From Mucilaginibacter sp. dw_454 (GTDB lineage: Bacteria > Bacteroidota > Bacteroidia > Sphingobacteriales > Sphingobacteriaceae), in the NCBI RefSeq assembly GCF_018449775.1, contig NZ_JAAVVB010000003.1:434001-498000 (forward strand): a stretch of 64,000 nucleotides of DNA, given 5' to 3'. The translations under genes were made by a program, and so were the position numbers. The notes under the pieces are model-generated. The model was not told where the DNA came from. It made no database searches and worked only from the letters and a program-made list of their open reading frames with translations. Below, one piece after another: positions 43,068 to 51,482 of the stretch; position 1 is the first letter of the stretch; each line of letters opens with the position of its first letter.

Positions 43068-43212
43068 ACAGCGTGAAACAAAAAAATACTTAAAAGTCAT
43101 TTTTGCTGTTTCATTTTGTTTCACCAAAAATATATAAAATGCTAATTATCAATTTTTTAATAAAAAATACTGTTTCACTTGTTTCATCTGTTGCATACAC
43201 ACGTGAAACAAA
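43068..43212. repeat. Iteron element, word GTTTCA
   Basis: Six copies of one word are arranged as: outer inverted GTGAAAC (43073-43079), ACTTAAAAGTCA (43088-43099), direct pair GTTTCA at 43108 and 43118, a 47-base AT-rich centre, direct pair at 43172 and 43181, and outer inverted GTGAAAC (43203-43209). It ends 23 bases before the ATG of the next gene. The element at 55718-55862 has the same layout with another word. Confidence 0.7.
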
Positions 43213-43232
43213 ACACCATTAATTAAGCCCTT

Positions 43233-44939
43233 ATGAGAAAGACCGCTTTATTCGCGATTACGCTGTTTCTATTAACTCAGGCCGCTTTCGCCGCCATTAC
43301 CTTACCCGCCATCTTTGGCACTAACATGGTGCTGCAGCGCGGTATCCCGGTACCCGTATACGGCTGGGCCGATGCAGGCGCACAGGTAACTATAGGCTTT
43401 AAGGGCAAGACCTATAAAACCAACACCGGTACCGATGGCAAATGGAGCCTCAAGCTGGCCAGCTACAAAGCCGGCGGACCGTACGATATGCACATTACCG
43501 GTAACGGTACTGATATTACTTATACTAATATCCTGATAGGTGAGGTATGGCTGGCCTCGGGTCAATCAAACATGGAGTTTGGCATACAGAACGAAAAACA
43601 CAAAGCAGACGCCATACCCGCCGGCACCGACGACCAGATCCACTTTTTCTATGTGCCGATGAACCTTTCGCTCACCCCGGTATATGATATAGTCAAACAA
43701 TCGCCGGACTGGCCGAACGGTAAATGGTTGGTATGTTCGCCGCAGGTATTGGGTGATCCGCATGTTGGTTGGGGCGGGTATTCGGCAGTGGCGCTGTACT
43801 TTGCAGAGCAGTTGCGTAAATCGGCCAACGTGGCTGTGGGTATGATCTGCAGTTACCGTGGTGGTACGCCGGCTCAATCCTGGATCAGCGAGGAAGGCTT
43901 GAAGCAGGCACCGGCATTTACGCGTTACGTAGATACCCGCCAGCGCCTGGTTGACCATTATAATGAGGATAGCAAAACTTACCCGCAGCGCCAAGCTTCC
44001 TATCGCGATAGCTTAAAAATCTGGAACACAGAAGTAGGTGATGCCTATAATCAAACCCTGAAGCAATGGAATACGGATGTAGCCGCTGCCAAGACTAACA
44101 ACCAACCTGCGCCGCCAAGGCCAAAACCATCGCGCCCCGCACCTATGGAGCCTGCTGATCCGTTGGGTGGCTACCAATCGCCAACTATTTGTTACAATGG
44201 GGTTATCACGCCGTTGATAGGCTACGGCATTAAAGGCGTGATCTGGTACCAGGGCGAAAGCAATGGCGACCGCCTCGATGATGCCGTGGAGTACAAAGAC
44301 CTGTTTCCTCGCATGATCAGCGATTGGCGCGCCAAATGGGGCCTGGGCGATTTCCCCTTCCTGTTTATGGAGCTGCCGAACTTCAGAGGAGTGGCCGTAA
44401 CGCCATCGCAAGACAACTGGCCCTGGGTACGCGAGGGGCAGGAGAAGACGCTGTCATTGCCTAACACGGGTATGGCCAATATCATAGATGCAGGCGAAGC
44501 GCTCAACATACATCCTACCAATAAACTGGTACCCGGCAATAGGCTGGCATTGGTGGCTATCAATAAGGTTTACGGTAAGAATGTGGTATCGTCGGGGCCT
44601 GTCTATAAATCGATGAAGGTGGTGGGCAACAAGATCATCCTGAGCTTTGACGAGGTGCATAAGGGATTAGTACAAGCCTCATTAGTTGGCGATGACGTAG
44701 TAAACGCCGAAGTTAAAGACCTGAAAGGTTTCGGTATTGCCGGCGACGACCATAAGTTCTATTGGGCCAAGGCAGTCATCAACGGTAACACGGTAGAGGT
44801 TTGGGCGGATGAAGTGCCAAACCCGGCATCGGTAAGATATGATTGGGCCGATAACCCTGCAGGTAACCTATATAACAAAAATGGCCTGCCCGCAAGGCCT
44901 TTCCGTACGGATAGCTGGCCGCCGTTCGATCATAATTAG
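43233..44939 (+). CDS. Sialate O-acetylesterase
   Basis: A 568-residue exported esterase (signal MRKTALFAITLFLLTQAAFA) of the SASA/SGNH type that removes acetyl groups from sialic acid or other sugars. After an N-terminal beta domain (about 22-100: MVLQRGIPVPVYGWADAGAQVT, typical of family) comes the catalytic block I WLASGQSNMEFG (about 106-117, nucleophile serine in GQSNM). Block III is YQGESNGDR (about 336-344). The catalytic Asp/His pair near the end is expected around NIIDAGEALNIHPTNK, with DAGEALNIHP. A long insert rich in Pro (about 288-310: NNQPAPPRPKPSRPAP) separates blocks. Preceded closely by the word element at 43068, which probably forms part of its promoter. Confidence 0.93.
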   Translation: MRKTALFAITLFLLTQAAFAAITLPAIFGTNMVLQRGIPVPVYGWADAGAQVTIGFKGKTYKTNTGTDGKWSLKLASYKAGGPYDMHITGNGTDITYTNILIGEVWLASGQSNMEFGIQNEKHKADAIPAGTDDQIHFFYVPMNLSLTPVYDIVKQSPDWPNGKWLVCSPQVLGDPHVGWGGYSAVALYFAEQLRKSANVAVGMICSYRGGTPAQSWISEEGLKQAPAFTRYVDTRQRLVDHYNEDSKTYPQRQASYRDSLKIWNTEVGDAYNQTLKQWNTDVAAAKTNNQPAPPRPKPSRPAPMEPADPLGGYQSPTICYNGVITPLIGYGIKGVIWYQGESNGDRLDDAVEYKDLFPRMISDWRAKWGLGDFPFLFMELPNFRGVAVTPSQDNWPWVREGQEKTLSLPNTGMANIIDAGEALNIHPTNKLVPGNRLALVAINKVYGKNVVSSGPVYKSMKVVGNKIILSFDEVHKGLVQASLVGDDVVNAEVKDLKGFGIAGDDHKFYWAKAVINGNTVEVWADEVPNPASVRYDWADNPAGNLYNKNGLPARPFRTDSWPPFDHN

Positions 44940-44950
44940 CAAGAGCGTAC

Positions 44951-45035
44951 GTCATGCCGAATTTATTTCGGCATCCCATCAGAAAGGTAAGCGCGTTACT
45001 AAGCGTGTGGGATGCCGAAATAAATTCGGCATGAC
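44951..45035. repeat. GTCATGCC hairpin pair, empty form of the GIY-YIG element
   Basis: Inverted arms 44951-44978 (GTCATGCCGAATTTATTTCG...) and 45008-45035 are exact complements over 28 bases; each arm folds into an 8-bp ATGCCGAA/TTCGGCAT hairpin with a 5-base loop. Only 29 bases lie between. The right inner flank (TACTAAGCGTGTGGGATGCC) matches that of the GIY-YIG element (TACTTAGCGCGTGGGATGCC). Confidence 0.85.
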
Positions 45036-45213
45036 TTAACAATTAAATGTTGTGAGTAGCGTAACCAATAAGCGATATATTCCAATAGATTGAAAATAAA
45101 TCAATGATTTTAGCATAAAATGCCGTTAATTAGCCAATCATTCTGCGTAGCGCTAAATACGCCATATTAACGCCTTTTAAAACTCAAATACTACAAACAA
45201 AACTATACAATTC

Positions 45214-47673
45214 ATGAAAAAAACTTTGCTATTTGGATGCTTAGCCCTCCTGTCGGGTTTCAGATTCGCGTCTGCGCAAGAAAGGAAAGCTCCTTCGTAT
45301 CCGTTAATTACGCATAATACTTATTTCAGCGTTTGGTCGAACACCGATAAACTGGCCGAGTCGACCACTACACACTGGACCGGCGCTGCCCAGTCGCTGA
45401 TCGGCATTATTAATGTTGACGGTACTGATTATCGCTTCTTAGGTAAAGAGCCGGAGCAATACAAAACCATCCTGCCTGCGTCTGACGAGAAAGACTATTC
45501 GGTAAAATACACCTTCACAGAACCTGCCGGCGACTGGACCTCAGCGTCATACCCTGCGACAGATTGGAAAGAGGGCACCTCGCCAATTGGTGATAACCGT
45601 GGCGACAAGATCAAATGGAGAACTAAAGACATCTGGGTTAGACGTACCTTCACCATTAGCCAGACTGACGATATCAATAAACTATTGCTAAAAGCATCCT
45701 GGGATGATAACATTGAAGTTACCTTAAATGGCGAAAGCATATTCACCCGCGTTGGCGTAAGCAAAGGGTTCGAAATGTCGCCGTTGGATAAAAGCAAACT
45801 GAAAATAGGCGAAAACATTATTACCATGCATGTGGTAAACACAGGTGGTGGCTCGCGTGCCGATATTGGTTTGGTTGATAAAGAGAAACCTGCCATCGCT
45901 AAAGATCTGGAAGTAGCAGATCAGAAGAATGTGAGCATCAATGCTACGCAAACTATCTACACTTTCAAAGTGGGCAAGGTTGATCTGGATGTTACTTTCA
46001 CTTCGCCATTGTTGCTGAATGACCTGGCACTGTTATCAAGACCGGTAACTTATATCACCTACAAAGTAAAAGCTAACGATGGTAAAACCCACGCGGTTAA
46101 AGTATTATTCAGCGCGTCTACCAATCTGGCGGTTAATCAGCCTAAACAAGCGGTTACTGCTACCAAATACAGCACTGCAGCATTATCGATTTTGAAAGCC
46201 GGTACAGACGAGCAGCCGATCCTGCAAAAAGCAGGCGACGATGTGCGTATAGACTGGGGTTATATGTATGTAGCGACACCTAAATCGGCCACTGCCACGC
46301 AGTTTGTTACTACCGAGAATGAGGCTGTTATGGCATTCCGTCAAGGTCAAACTACTACAACTGGTATGAAAGGTACCCAACTGGCTTTAAACACGGTTAT
46401 TCCGTTTGGTAAAGTTGGTGCATCGCCGGTATCTAAATTTGTTGAGGTTGGTTATGACGATATCTATTCGATGCAGTACTTCACTACCAACCTGCGCCCA
46501 TGGTGGAACAACTCAGGCAAAGAAACTATCGAGGGCCAGCTGACCAAAGCACTTACAGATTATCCTACGGTATTGGAAAGATGTGCAGCCTTTAACAAAA
46601 CCATGTATGCCGATGCGGTAAAAGCAGGCGGTAAAACTTATGCCGATCTGTGCGTATTGGCTTACCGTCAAAGTATTGCTGCCCATATTTTGGTTAAAAG
46701 CCCCCAGGGCGAGATCCTGTGGTTATCTAAAGAAAACTTCAGCGGTGGTTTCGCTAATACGGTTGACGTGACTTATCCGTCTGCTCCATTGTACCTGATC
46801 TATAACCCTAAATTGTTGCAGGGTATGCTGAATGGGATATTTTACTTTAGTGAGAGCGGTAAGTTTAAACATGATTTTGCTGCACATGACTTGGGTAGTT
46901 ACCCGCATGCTAACGGCCAGACCTATGGCGAGGGCATGCCAGTTGAAGAATCTGGTAACATGACTATTCTGACTGCTGCTATTTGTAAAGCACAAGGCAG
47001 CCCGGCTTATGCTAAACTGCACTGGAAAACCCTGAGCACCTGGGTTAATTACTTGACCACCGAAGGTTTTGACCCGGCTAACCAGTTATGTACAGACGAC
47101 TTTGCCGGTCACCTGGCGCGTAACGCTAACTTATCTGTAAAAGCTATAGTAGGTATTGGTTGCTATGCGCAACTGGCCGAAGCACTGGGCGATAAAGCTA
47201 CTGCCGATAAATATCGCGCGATAGCGAAAGATATGGTAGGCAGATGGCAAAAATTAGCCGGCGACAAAGATCACTTTACCCTGACCTTTGAGAACCCGGG
47301 CAGCTGGAGCCAGAAATACAACCTGGTTTGGGATAAAGTATTAGATCTGAACTTGTTTCCGCAGTCTGTTTATGATACGGAGACCAAGTGGTACATCAGC
47401 AAGCAAAATGAGTTTGGTTTACCTTTAGATAGCCGTAAAACTTACACTAAATCTGACTGGATCATGTGGACCGCTACTTTTGCACCAACTCAAAAAGAGT
47501 TTGAAAAGCTAACCGATCCGATTTACAAATATGCTTTAGAAACGCCAACCCGCGTACCATTGAGCGACTGGCACGAAACTACCAACGGCAAGCAAACAGG
47601 TTTCCAGGCCCGTAGTGTTGTGGGGGGGTATTTCATGAAATTGTTAGATTATAAAATGCACCTGGCAAAATAG
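45214..47673 (+). CDS. Secreted glutaminase-like (DUF4965/DUF5127/DUF1793) protein
   Basis: An 819-residue exported protein (signal MKKTLLFGCLALLSGFRFASAQ) of the glutaminase GtaA-like family. It opens with the conserved YPLITHNTYFSVWSNTDKLAES and THWTGAAQSLIGIINVDGTDYRFLG. An inserted galactose-binding-like segment (ASYPATDWKEGTSPIGD to NIITMHVVNTGGGSRADIGLV, about 110-225) interrupts the first domain. Then come the DUF5127-, DUF4965- and DUF1793-type parts, recognised by YDDIYSMQYFTTNLRPWW, LAYRQSIAAHILVKSP, LSKENFSGGFANTVDVTYPSAPLYL and LGSYPHANGQTYGEGMPVEESGNM, the (alpha/alpha)-barrel core. Bacterial members are common near glycoside hydrolase genes and their true substrate is unclear; the fungal name glutaminase should be treated with care. 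A strong terminator follows. Confidence 0.9.
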   Translation: MKKTLLFGCLALLSGFRFASAQERKAPSYPLITHNTYFSVWSNTDKLAESTTTHWTGAAQSLIGIINVDGTDYRFLGKEPEQYKTILPASDEKDYSVKYTFTEPAGDWTSASYPATDWKEGTSPIGDNRGDKIKWRTKDIWVRRTFTISQTDDINKLLLKASWDDNIEVTLNGESIFTRVGVSKGFEMSPLDKSKLKIGENIITMHVVNTGGGSRADIGLVDKEKPAIAKDLEVADQKNVSINATQTIYTFKVGKVDLDVTFTSPLLLNDLALLSRPVTYITYKVKANDGKTHAVKVLFSASTNLAVNQPKQAVTATKYSTAALSILKAGTDEQPILQKAGDDVRIDWGYMYVATPKSATATQFVTTENEAVMAFRQGQTTTTGMKGTQLALNTVIPFGKVGASPVSKFVEVGYDDIYSMQYFTTNLRPWWNNSGKETIEGQLTKALTDYPTVLERCAAFNKTMYADAVKAGGKTYADLCVLAYRQSIAAHILVKSPQGEILWLSKENFSGGFANTVDVTYPSAPLYLIYNPKLLQGMLNGIFYFSESGKFKHDFAAHDLGSYPHANGQTYGEGMPVEESGNMTILTAAICKAQGSPAYAKLHWKTLSTWVNYLTTEGFDPANQLCTDDFAGHLARNANLSVKAIVGIGCYAQLAEALGDKATADKYRAIAKDMVGRWQKLAGDKDHFTLTFENPGSWSQKYNLVWDKVLDLNLFPQSVYDTETKWYISKQNEFGLPLDSRKTYTKSDWIMWTATFAPTQKEFEKLTDPIYKYALETPTRVPLSDWHETTNGKQTGFQARSVVGGYFMKLLDYKMHLAK

Positions 47674-47701
47674 TCGACAGGTTATTTTAGATCATATGCA
47701 G

Positions 47702-47740
47702 ACAACAAAAAGCCGCTATAACTAGCGGCTTTTGTTGTTT
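47702..47740 (+). terminator. Terminator after the glutaminase-like gene
   Basis: AGCCGCT/AGCGGCT stem with ATAACT loop, extended by CAACAAAA/TTTTGTTG, followed by TTT. Confidence 0.88.
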
Positions 47741-47941
47741 AGGTCAATACGTAAATTGCTTTAATATTTGATTTATTGGTTAATAATGATTTACTTAGAT
47801 CGATAAAACCAATTATAAACCTATAAAAACGCTTTCTAAACAATTAACCTAATAGCATTCTGTGCATGGCTATCACCTGGTTTTAGCTAACCCCCGGCAA
47901 GGCAGCCATTATCAGTTATTGTTTACCTTATCTCTACGCCT

Positions 47942-50059
47942 ATGAAAATAGCTTTACTTGCATGCGCGGTTTTTTTTGTGTCCGGATTTTTTAGTCTGGC
48001 CTATGCGCAATCTGACTCTGAATCAGCCGTTGATTCAACTTATGATTTAGGTCGTACCACATTCAAGAAACGAAACGTACAGGCCATAACCATTAAAGGC
48101 TCAGACCTGGAGAAAATGCCCTTTACCGATATCAAAGACGCTATCAATATTTATGTTAACGGCATATACAGCGCTAAACAAAATTATGCGTATGTAATAG
48201 ATGGAATTTTAAATGCCGATATCAATGCGTACAGCATTTATGATATTGATGAGATATCCATCATACAAAATGCTGCGACCGCATTAAATGGAGCAGACCC
48301 TACTAAAGTTCTGGTTTTGGTAAAAACCAGGCGTGGCGGCACCGAAAGCAGCGGCGTAACCGTAGCCGGCCAGTCTGACTTTGTGAGGCTGATGAAAATA
48401 TCGCAATTCCTTCCAAATCCCGAGTTTTCTGCAAATGACTTGCATAAGGTTAATACCATGTATCATCAATACTATGTATCGGCTTATGCTAATACCAAAA
48501 ACATCAGGGCAGGCATATCCGCAGAAATTATACATAATGATATCCCGTTGGGCGCCGATATTGTACCGGTCGACTTCAATTATGAACAATATGGCGCGAT
48601 AAATACCAACAGGTATAAATTTAACGGCTACCTGGATGTTAAACTGGGCGAAAGAAATCTATTGAGCGTAAACACAGGTTACGCGCCGCAACGAGATTTG
48701 ACCAATGAATATAACACTGTAACCATCCCTAATGGTCATATCAATAAATACGACGCTAATTTTTACAGTAGCCAAAATCTGTTTTATACCGATATTAAGC
48801 TAACAACGCAAATAGCCCAGGGCTTTACCAATAAAATAAGCGCCGGCTTTCAAAGGTTGCGTAGCAATGCGCAAGAGGTTACACATACCTATGATAACGG
48901 TACTTTAGCCAATTCTTTTGAACGCGACTCGGTTAGCGCTATTAACAGTTATGTTGCTAAGGATGATATCAGTTACGAAACTCAATTAGGAGATTTTACG
49001 CTGCAGCCAAACGTTAACTTTACTTACCGCCAGGCAGGTAATCCGCACAGCATGAATGAGATTAACTCGTATAACGGGCAATTCTTTCCCCCGTTGATTA
49101 ATCAATATTCTGCAACTCAAAAACTCGCTATTTTAACGCCTTCAATAACATTGGGTTATCTGGATTGGGTAAGCTTGCAGGGTGGCTTTCAAACTTATTT
49201 TAACAGCACGGCAAAGTCAACTGTAGAAGGACATGATAACACCACGCCGCTTCCTTTTGCTACCGCCAATATTGACCTGACCAAACCGTTGGATTTAGAT
49301 ACCAATGACATGCATTTGAATCTTTTTGGATCGTACGCCCAAAATTTTACTTATGCTAATGATCTGACCAGCGGTTTACTGGATAATTACTTTATCCACG
49401 TAGGCAATAACGCAAACTTTAGCACAGCACCAGACCCTTACCAGGTTTATACACAAATACAAGGGGGCTTAACCGCTTCATTTTTAGGAAACAAGTTGTC
49501 TTTCAGCTATAACTACAGCCTGAAAAGATTTAGTGCAGGGCAGGATATATTAACTACTGATGTGCTATACATCGACCATTATTCAAACACCAATGCGCGT
49601 GTGGAGCTGCATCGTGTCGGCATTGACTTTGCTTTGCCAACTGATGGCAATTTTAAGTGGCGAACCAATTTAAACGGTACACTGGTAATTATGCGCGACA
49701 GCTACAAAGTAGTTAATTACCTGCCAGAATTTTTGCGGCTTGCTTATCCCGGCAAACCATTTATAACCGGTGGTTTTGTCAACCAATTTTCCTATAAGGA
49801 TCTGTATCTTGATTTTGGGGTGATCTATTGCATGAATCAGGCTAAACTTGATCATCCTAATTCTACGCAAACCTACGAGCTCATCGGTAAAACAAATACC
49901 TTCGATCTGCAAAATATCGACTTAGGTTATAAAATACCGGTAACCCATATCAAAAGCCTGGAAGTTTATGCCAGTGCACGCAACCTGTTTCAGAATGATC
50001 AATCGGCCATTGTTGAAAGCCGCAGGTTTATAGGTGCAGGTTTTAAGGTGGGATTATAG
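47942..50059 (+). CDS. TonB-receptor-like outer membrane protein lacking a regulatory domain
   Basis: A 705-residue outer membrane protein (signal MKIALLACAVFFVSGFFSLAYAQ). A plug-like domain follows directly (about 35-145): VQAITIKGSDLEKMPFTDIKDAINIYVNGIY, YAYVIDGILNADINAYSIYDIDEISIIQNAATALNGA and VLVLVKTRRGGTE, the pattern of SusC-family plugs. The remaining 560 residues form a beta barrel and end on a hydrophobic C-terminal strand (RFIGAGFKVGL). Unlike true SusC proteins it lacks the N-terminal carboxypeptidase-like domain and no SusD lipoprotein is adjacent. It could import a breakdown product of the glycan region or a siderophore. Convergent with the SGNH gene at 50196. Confidence 0.82.
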   Translation: MKIALLACAVFFVSGFFSLAYAQSDSESAVDSTYDLGRTTFKKRNVQAITIKGSDLEKMPFTDIKDAINIYVNGIYSAKQNYAYVIDGILNADINAYSIYDIDEISIIQNAATALNGADPTKVLVLVKTRRGGTESSGVTVAGQSDFVRLMKISQFLPNPEFSANDLHKVNTMYHQYYVSAYANTKNIRAGISAEIIHNDIPLGADIVPVDFNYEQYGAINTNRYKFNGYLDVKLGERNLLSVNTGYAPQRDLTNEYNTVTIPNGHINKYDANFYSSQNLFYTDIKLTTQIAQGFTNKISAGFQRLRSNAQEVTHTYDNGTLANSFERDSVSAINSYVAKDDISYETQLGDFTLQPNVNFTYRQAGNPHSMNEINSYNGQFFPPLINQYSATQKLAILTPSITLGYLDWVSLQGGFQTYFNSTAKSTVEGHDNTTPLPFATANIDLTKPLDLDTNDMHLNLFGSYAQNFTYANDLTSGLLDNYFIHVGNNANFSTAPDPYQVYTQIQGGLTASFLGNKLSFSYNYSLKRFSAGQDILTTDVLYIDHYSNTNARVELHRVGIDFALPTDGNFKWRTNLNGTLVIMRDSYKVVNYLPEFLRLAYPGKPFITGGFVNQFSYKDLYLDFGVIYCMNQAKLDHPNSTQTYELIGKTNTFDLQNIDLGYKIPVTHIKSLEVYASARNLFQNDQSAIVESRRFIGAGFKVGL

Positions 50060-50103
50060 ATTGCTATCGATTTAATTGTTATAGCCACATCTTTTAAATA
50101 GTT

Positions 50104-50189
50104 GTCATTTCGAACGACAGAGAGAAATCTTATAAGCTAAGCAGTTGATCGCTTGTATAAGATTTCTCCTCGTACCTCGTCGAAATGAC
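50104..50189. repeat. GTCA hairpin-pair repeat, stem ATTTC
   Basis: GTCATTTCGAACGACAGAGA-GAAATCTTATA left arm, TATAAGATTTCTCC...CGAAATGAC right arm, between convergent genes. Confidence 0.8.
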
Positions 50190-50195
50190 AATGGA

Positions 50196-51020
50196 TTAGT
50201 CGAACTTCTTCATGATCTTAACCAAACTTTTGGCAATAACGGCGCAGCCTTTATCTGACGGATGCAAACCATCATAAGTAAGGTTCATAGCTTCTACCGG
50301 GTAAGGATAGTCATCGGCCGGATTAAACGGCACGTTGAGGAATTTTGGATAGGGCAAATCAACATACTGCCCGCTTGTGGCATCCTTAACCCGTTTAAAT
50401 TTCACCAGGTTAGGCAACATAAAATCCGGGTTATGGTACAGATCATTTACCGGGATATTTTCCAGTTGTGCAATGGCGACAATAGCGTTGGCCACAGCCT
50501 CTAAAGTCTGCCCATTCTTTTCTTTGTAGGAGCCGTCGGCAGTGTTTCTTTTGTCTAGTATGTAAACAAAGTCTACACGCTGTAAAGGTGTCATCAAAAC
50601 AATTTTAGCATTTGGATTCAATGCCTTGATCTTATCCAAAATGATACGGAAAGAACCATTAATCGTCTTATTGCCGGTTTTGTTTTTATAGTCGTCAATA
50701 GTGCCAATAGGGCGTCCCTGCCACCAGTCATTAGTTCCCAGGAATACCGTGTAGATATCACCTTTCGGGATATTCAGCTTATCAAAACTGTCAGCAATAC
50801 CACCCGATGTCCAGCCATTGTATCCTTTGTTTACGTAATGGATATAATCCAGCTTTTCGGTAACCTGGGTCAAATAACCTTTGGTCAGCCTGTCCTGAGT
50901 TTCGTTTTTATGATCATTCAGGTAAGTGATCGAGTCGCCAATAGCTACCCAGGTCAATTCTTTGTGTGTAAAGGACGCCAGCATACAAATGGCTGCAATA
51001 GCCAGGATTATTTTTTTCAT
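50196..51020 (-). CDS. Secreted SGNH/GDSL hydrolase
   Basis: A 274-residue exported esterase (signal MKKIILAIAAICMLASF). SGNH blocks are visible: block I AIGDSITYL (catalytic S30), block II Gly in GYNGWTSGGIAD (about 65-76), block III LGTNDWW (Asn, about 97) and block V DGLHPSDKG with the catalytic Asp and His (about 253-261). Likely removes acetyl or other acyl groups from carbohydrates. It is the paralogue of the enzyme encoded at 58002-58835 (landmarks GDSITYLN, NGW/SGW, VFLGTNDWW, DGLHPSDKG shared). A 411-bp GIY-YIG element separates it from the GH127 gene upstream; without that element the two genes would be about 50 bases apart on the same strand, so it probably belonged to one operon. 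Confidence 0.93.
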   Translation of the reverse strand: MKKIILAIAAICMLASFTHKELTWVAIGDSITYLNDHKNETQDRLTKGYLTQVTEKLDYIHYVNKGYNGWTSGGIADSFDKLNIPKGDIYTVFLGTNDWWQGRPIGTIDDYKNKTGNKTINGSFRIILDKIKALNPNAKIVLMTPLQRVDFVYILDKRNTADGSYKEKNGQTLEAVANAIVAIAQLENIPVNDLYHNPDFMLPNLVKFKRVKDATSGQYVDLPYPKFLNVPFNPADDYPYPVEAMNLTYDGLHPSDKGCAVIAKSLVKIMKKFD

Positions 51021-51047
51021 ATTAAATTTGTGTCTATAAATGAAGCG

Positions 51048-51458
51048 AGGTCATGCCGAATTTATTTCGGCATCCCACATGCAAAGCAAACAAGCGATAA
51101 GCTAATGCTCATCGGGTAACTCTAATTCCCCTTTCAAATCTTTCATATCAGGATTTTCCTCTTTGATCAAATTAACTTTCCAGTCTTTATGCCATCGTTT
51201 CAATTGCTTTTCACGATCGATGGCATCAGCTATCCGTTCAAAGTATTCATAATAAACTAAATCATAAAGTTTATATTTTTTAACAAACAATGATCCTTCA
51301 TTATTAATATGCTGCCAAACCCGCGACCTTAAATCGCTGGTCACGCCAATATAAAACGTTGTTCGGTATTGGTTAGTCATGATATATACATGGCCCTGTG
51401 TGTAAAGCATTACTTTTTACTTAGCGCGTGGGATGCCGAAATAAATTCGGCATGACCT
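51048..51458 (-). mobile_element. GIY-YIG nuclease element bounded by 31-bp inverted repeats
   Basis: Perfect inverted repeats at 51048-51078 and 51428-51458 (outer ends AGGTCATGCCGAATTTATTT... and its complement) enclose one gene, the GIY-YIG nuclease at 51102-51410. Each repeat contains an 8-bp ATGCCGAA/TTCGGCAT hairpin, so the ends resemble an inverted REP pair. No target duplication is evident. The short element at 44951-45035 has the same ends but no gene. Confidence 0.75.
51102..51410 (-). CDS. Small GIY-YIG nuclease-family protein
   Basis: A 102-residue stand-alone GIY-YIG domain protein, similar in size and layout to the UPF0213/YhbQ-like group. Motifs in order: VYIMTN (GIY-like strand, residues 8-13), FYIGVTSDLRSRVWQH (YIG tyrosine about 20 and catalytic arginine about 28-29), and the metal-binding glutamate in DAIDREKQLKRWHKDWKVNLI (about 62-82, E of REKQLKRW). 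A C-terminal acidic tail (EENPDMKDLKGELELPDEH) ends the protein. All catalytic positions of the family are present, so it is probably active on DNA. Its gene is the only one inside the inverted-repeat element. It is not a piece of UvrC, since it has its own start and no UvrC-like flanking sequence. Confidence 0.88.
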   Translation of the reverse strand: MLYTQGHVYIMTNQYRTTFYIGVTSDLRSRVWQHINNEGSLFVKKYKLYDLVYYEYFERIADAIDREKQLKRWHKDWKVNLIKEENPDMKDLKGELELPDEH

Positions 51459-51482
51459 AGCTATTTTATCTGCATATCAAAA

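Noticed and set aside
42835..43068. 77-residue ORF over the tandem GAGACGC repeats
   Set aside because: It starts inside the serine hydrolase gene in another frame and its translation simply repeats the tandem units.
43068..43212. CRISPR-like array from the repeated GTTTCA words
   Set aside because: The repeated word is only 6-8 bases, spacing is irregular by design (pairs, AT-rich centre) and orientation changes; no cas gene is in the window.
51102..51410. Fragment of uvrC or of a homing intron
   Set aside because: The frame is complete with its own start and stop, has only the GIY-YIG domain, and no UvrC helix-hairpin-helix or intron structure flanks it.
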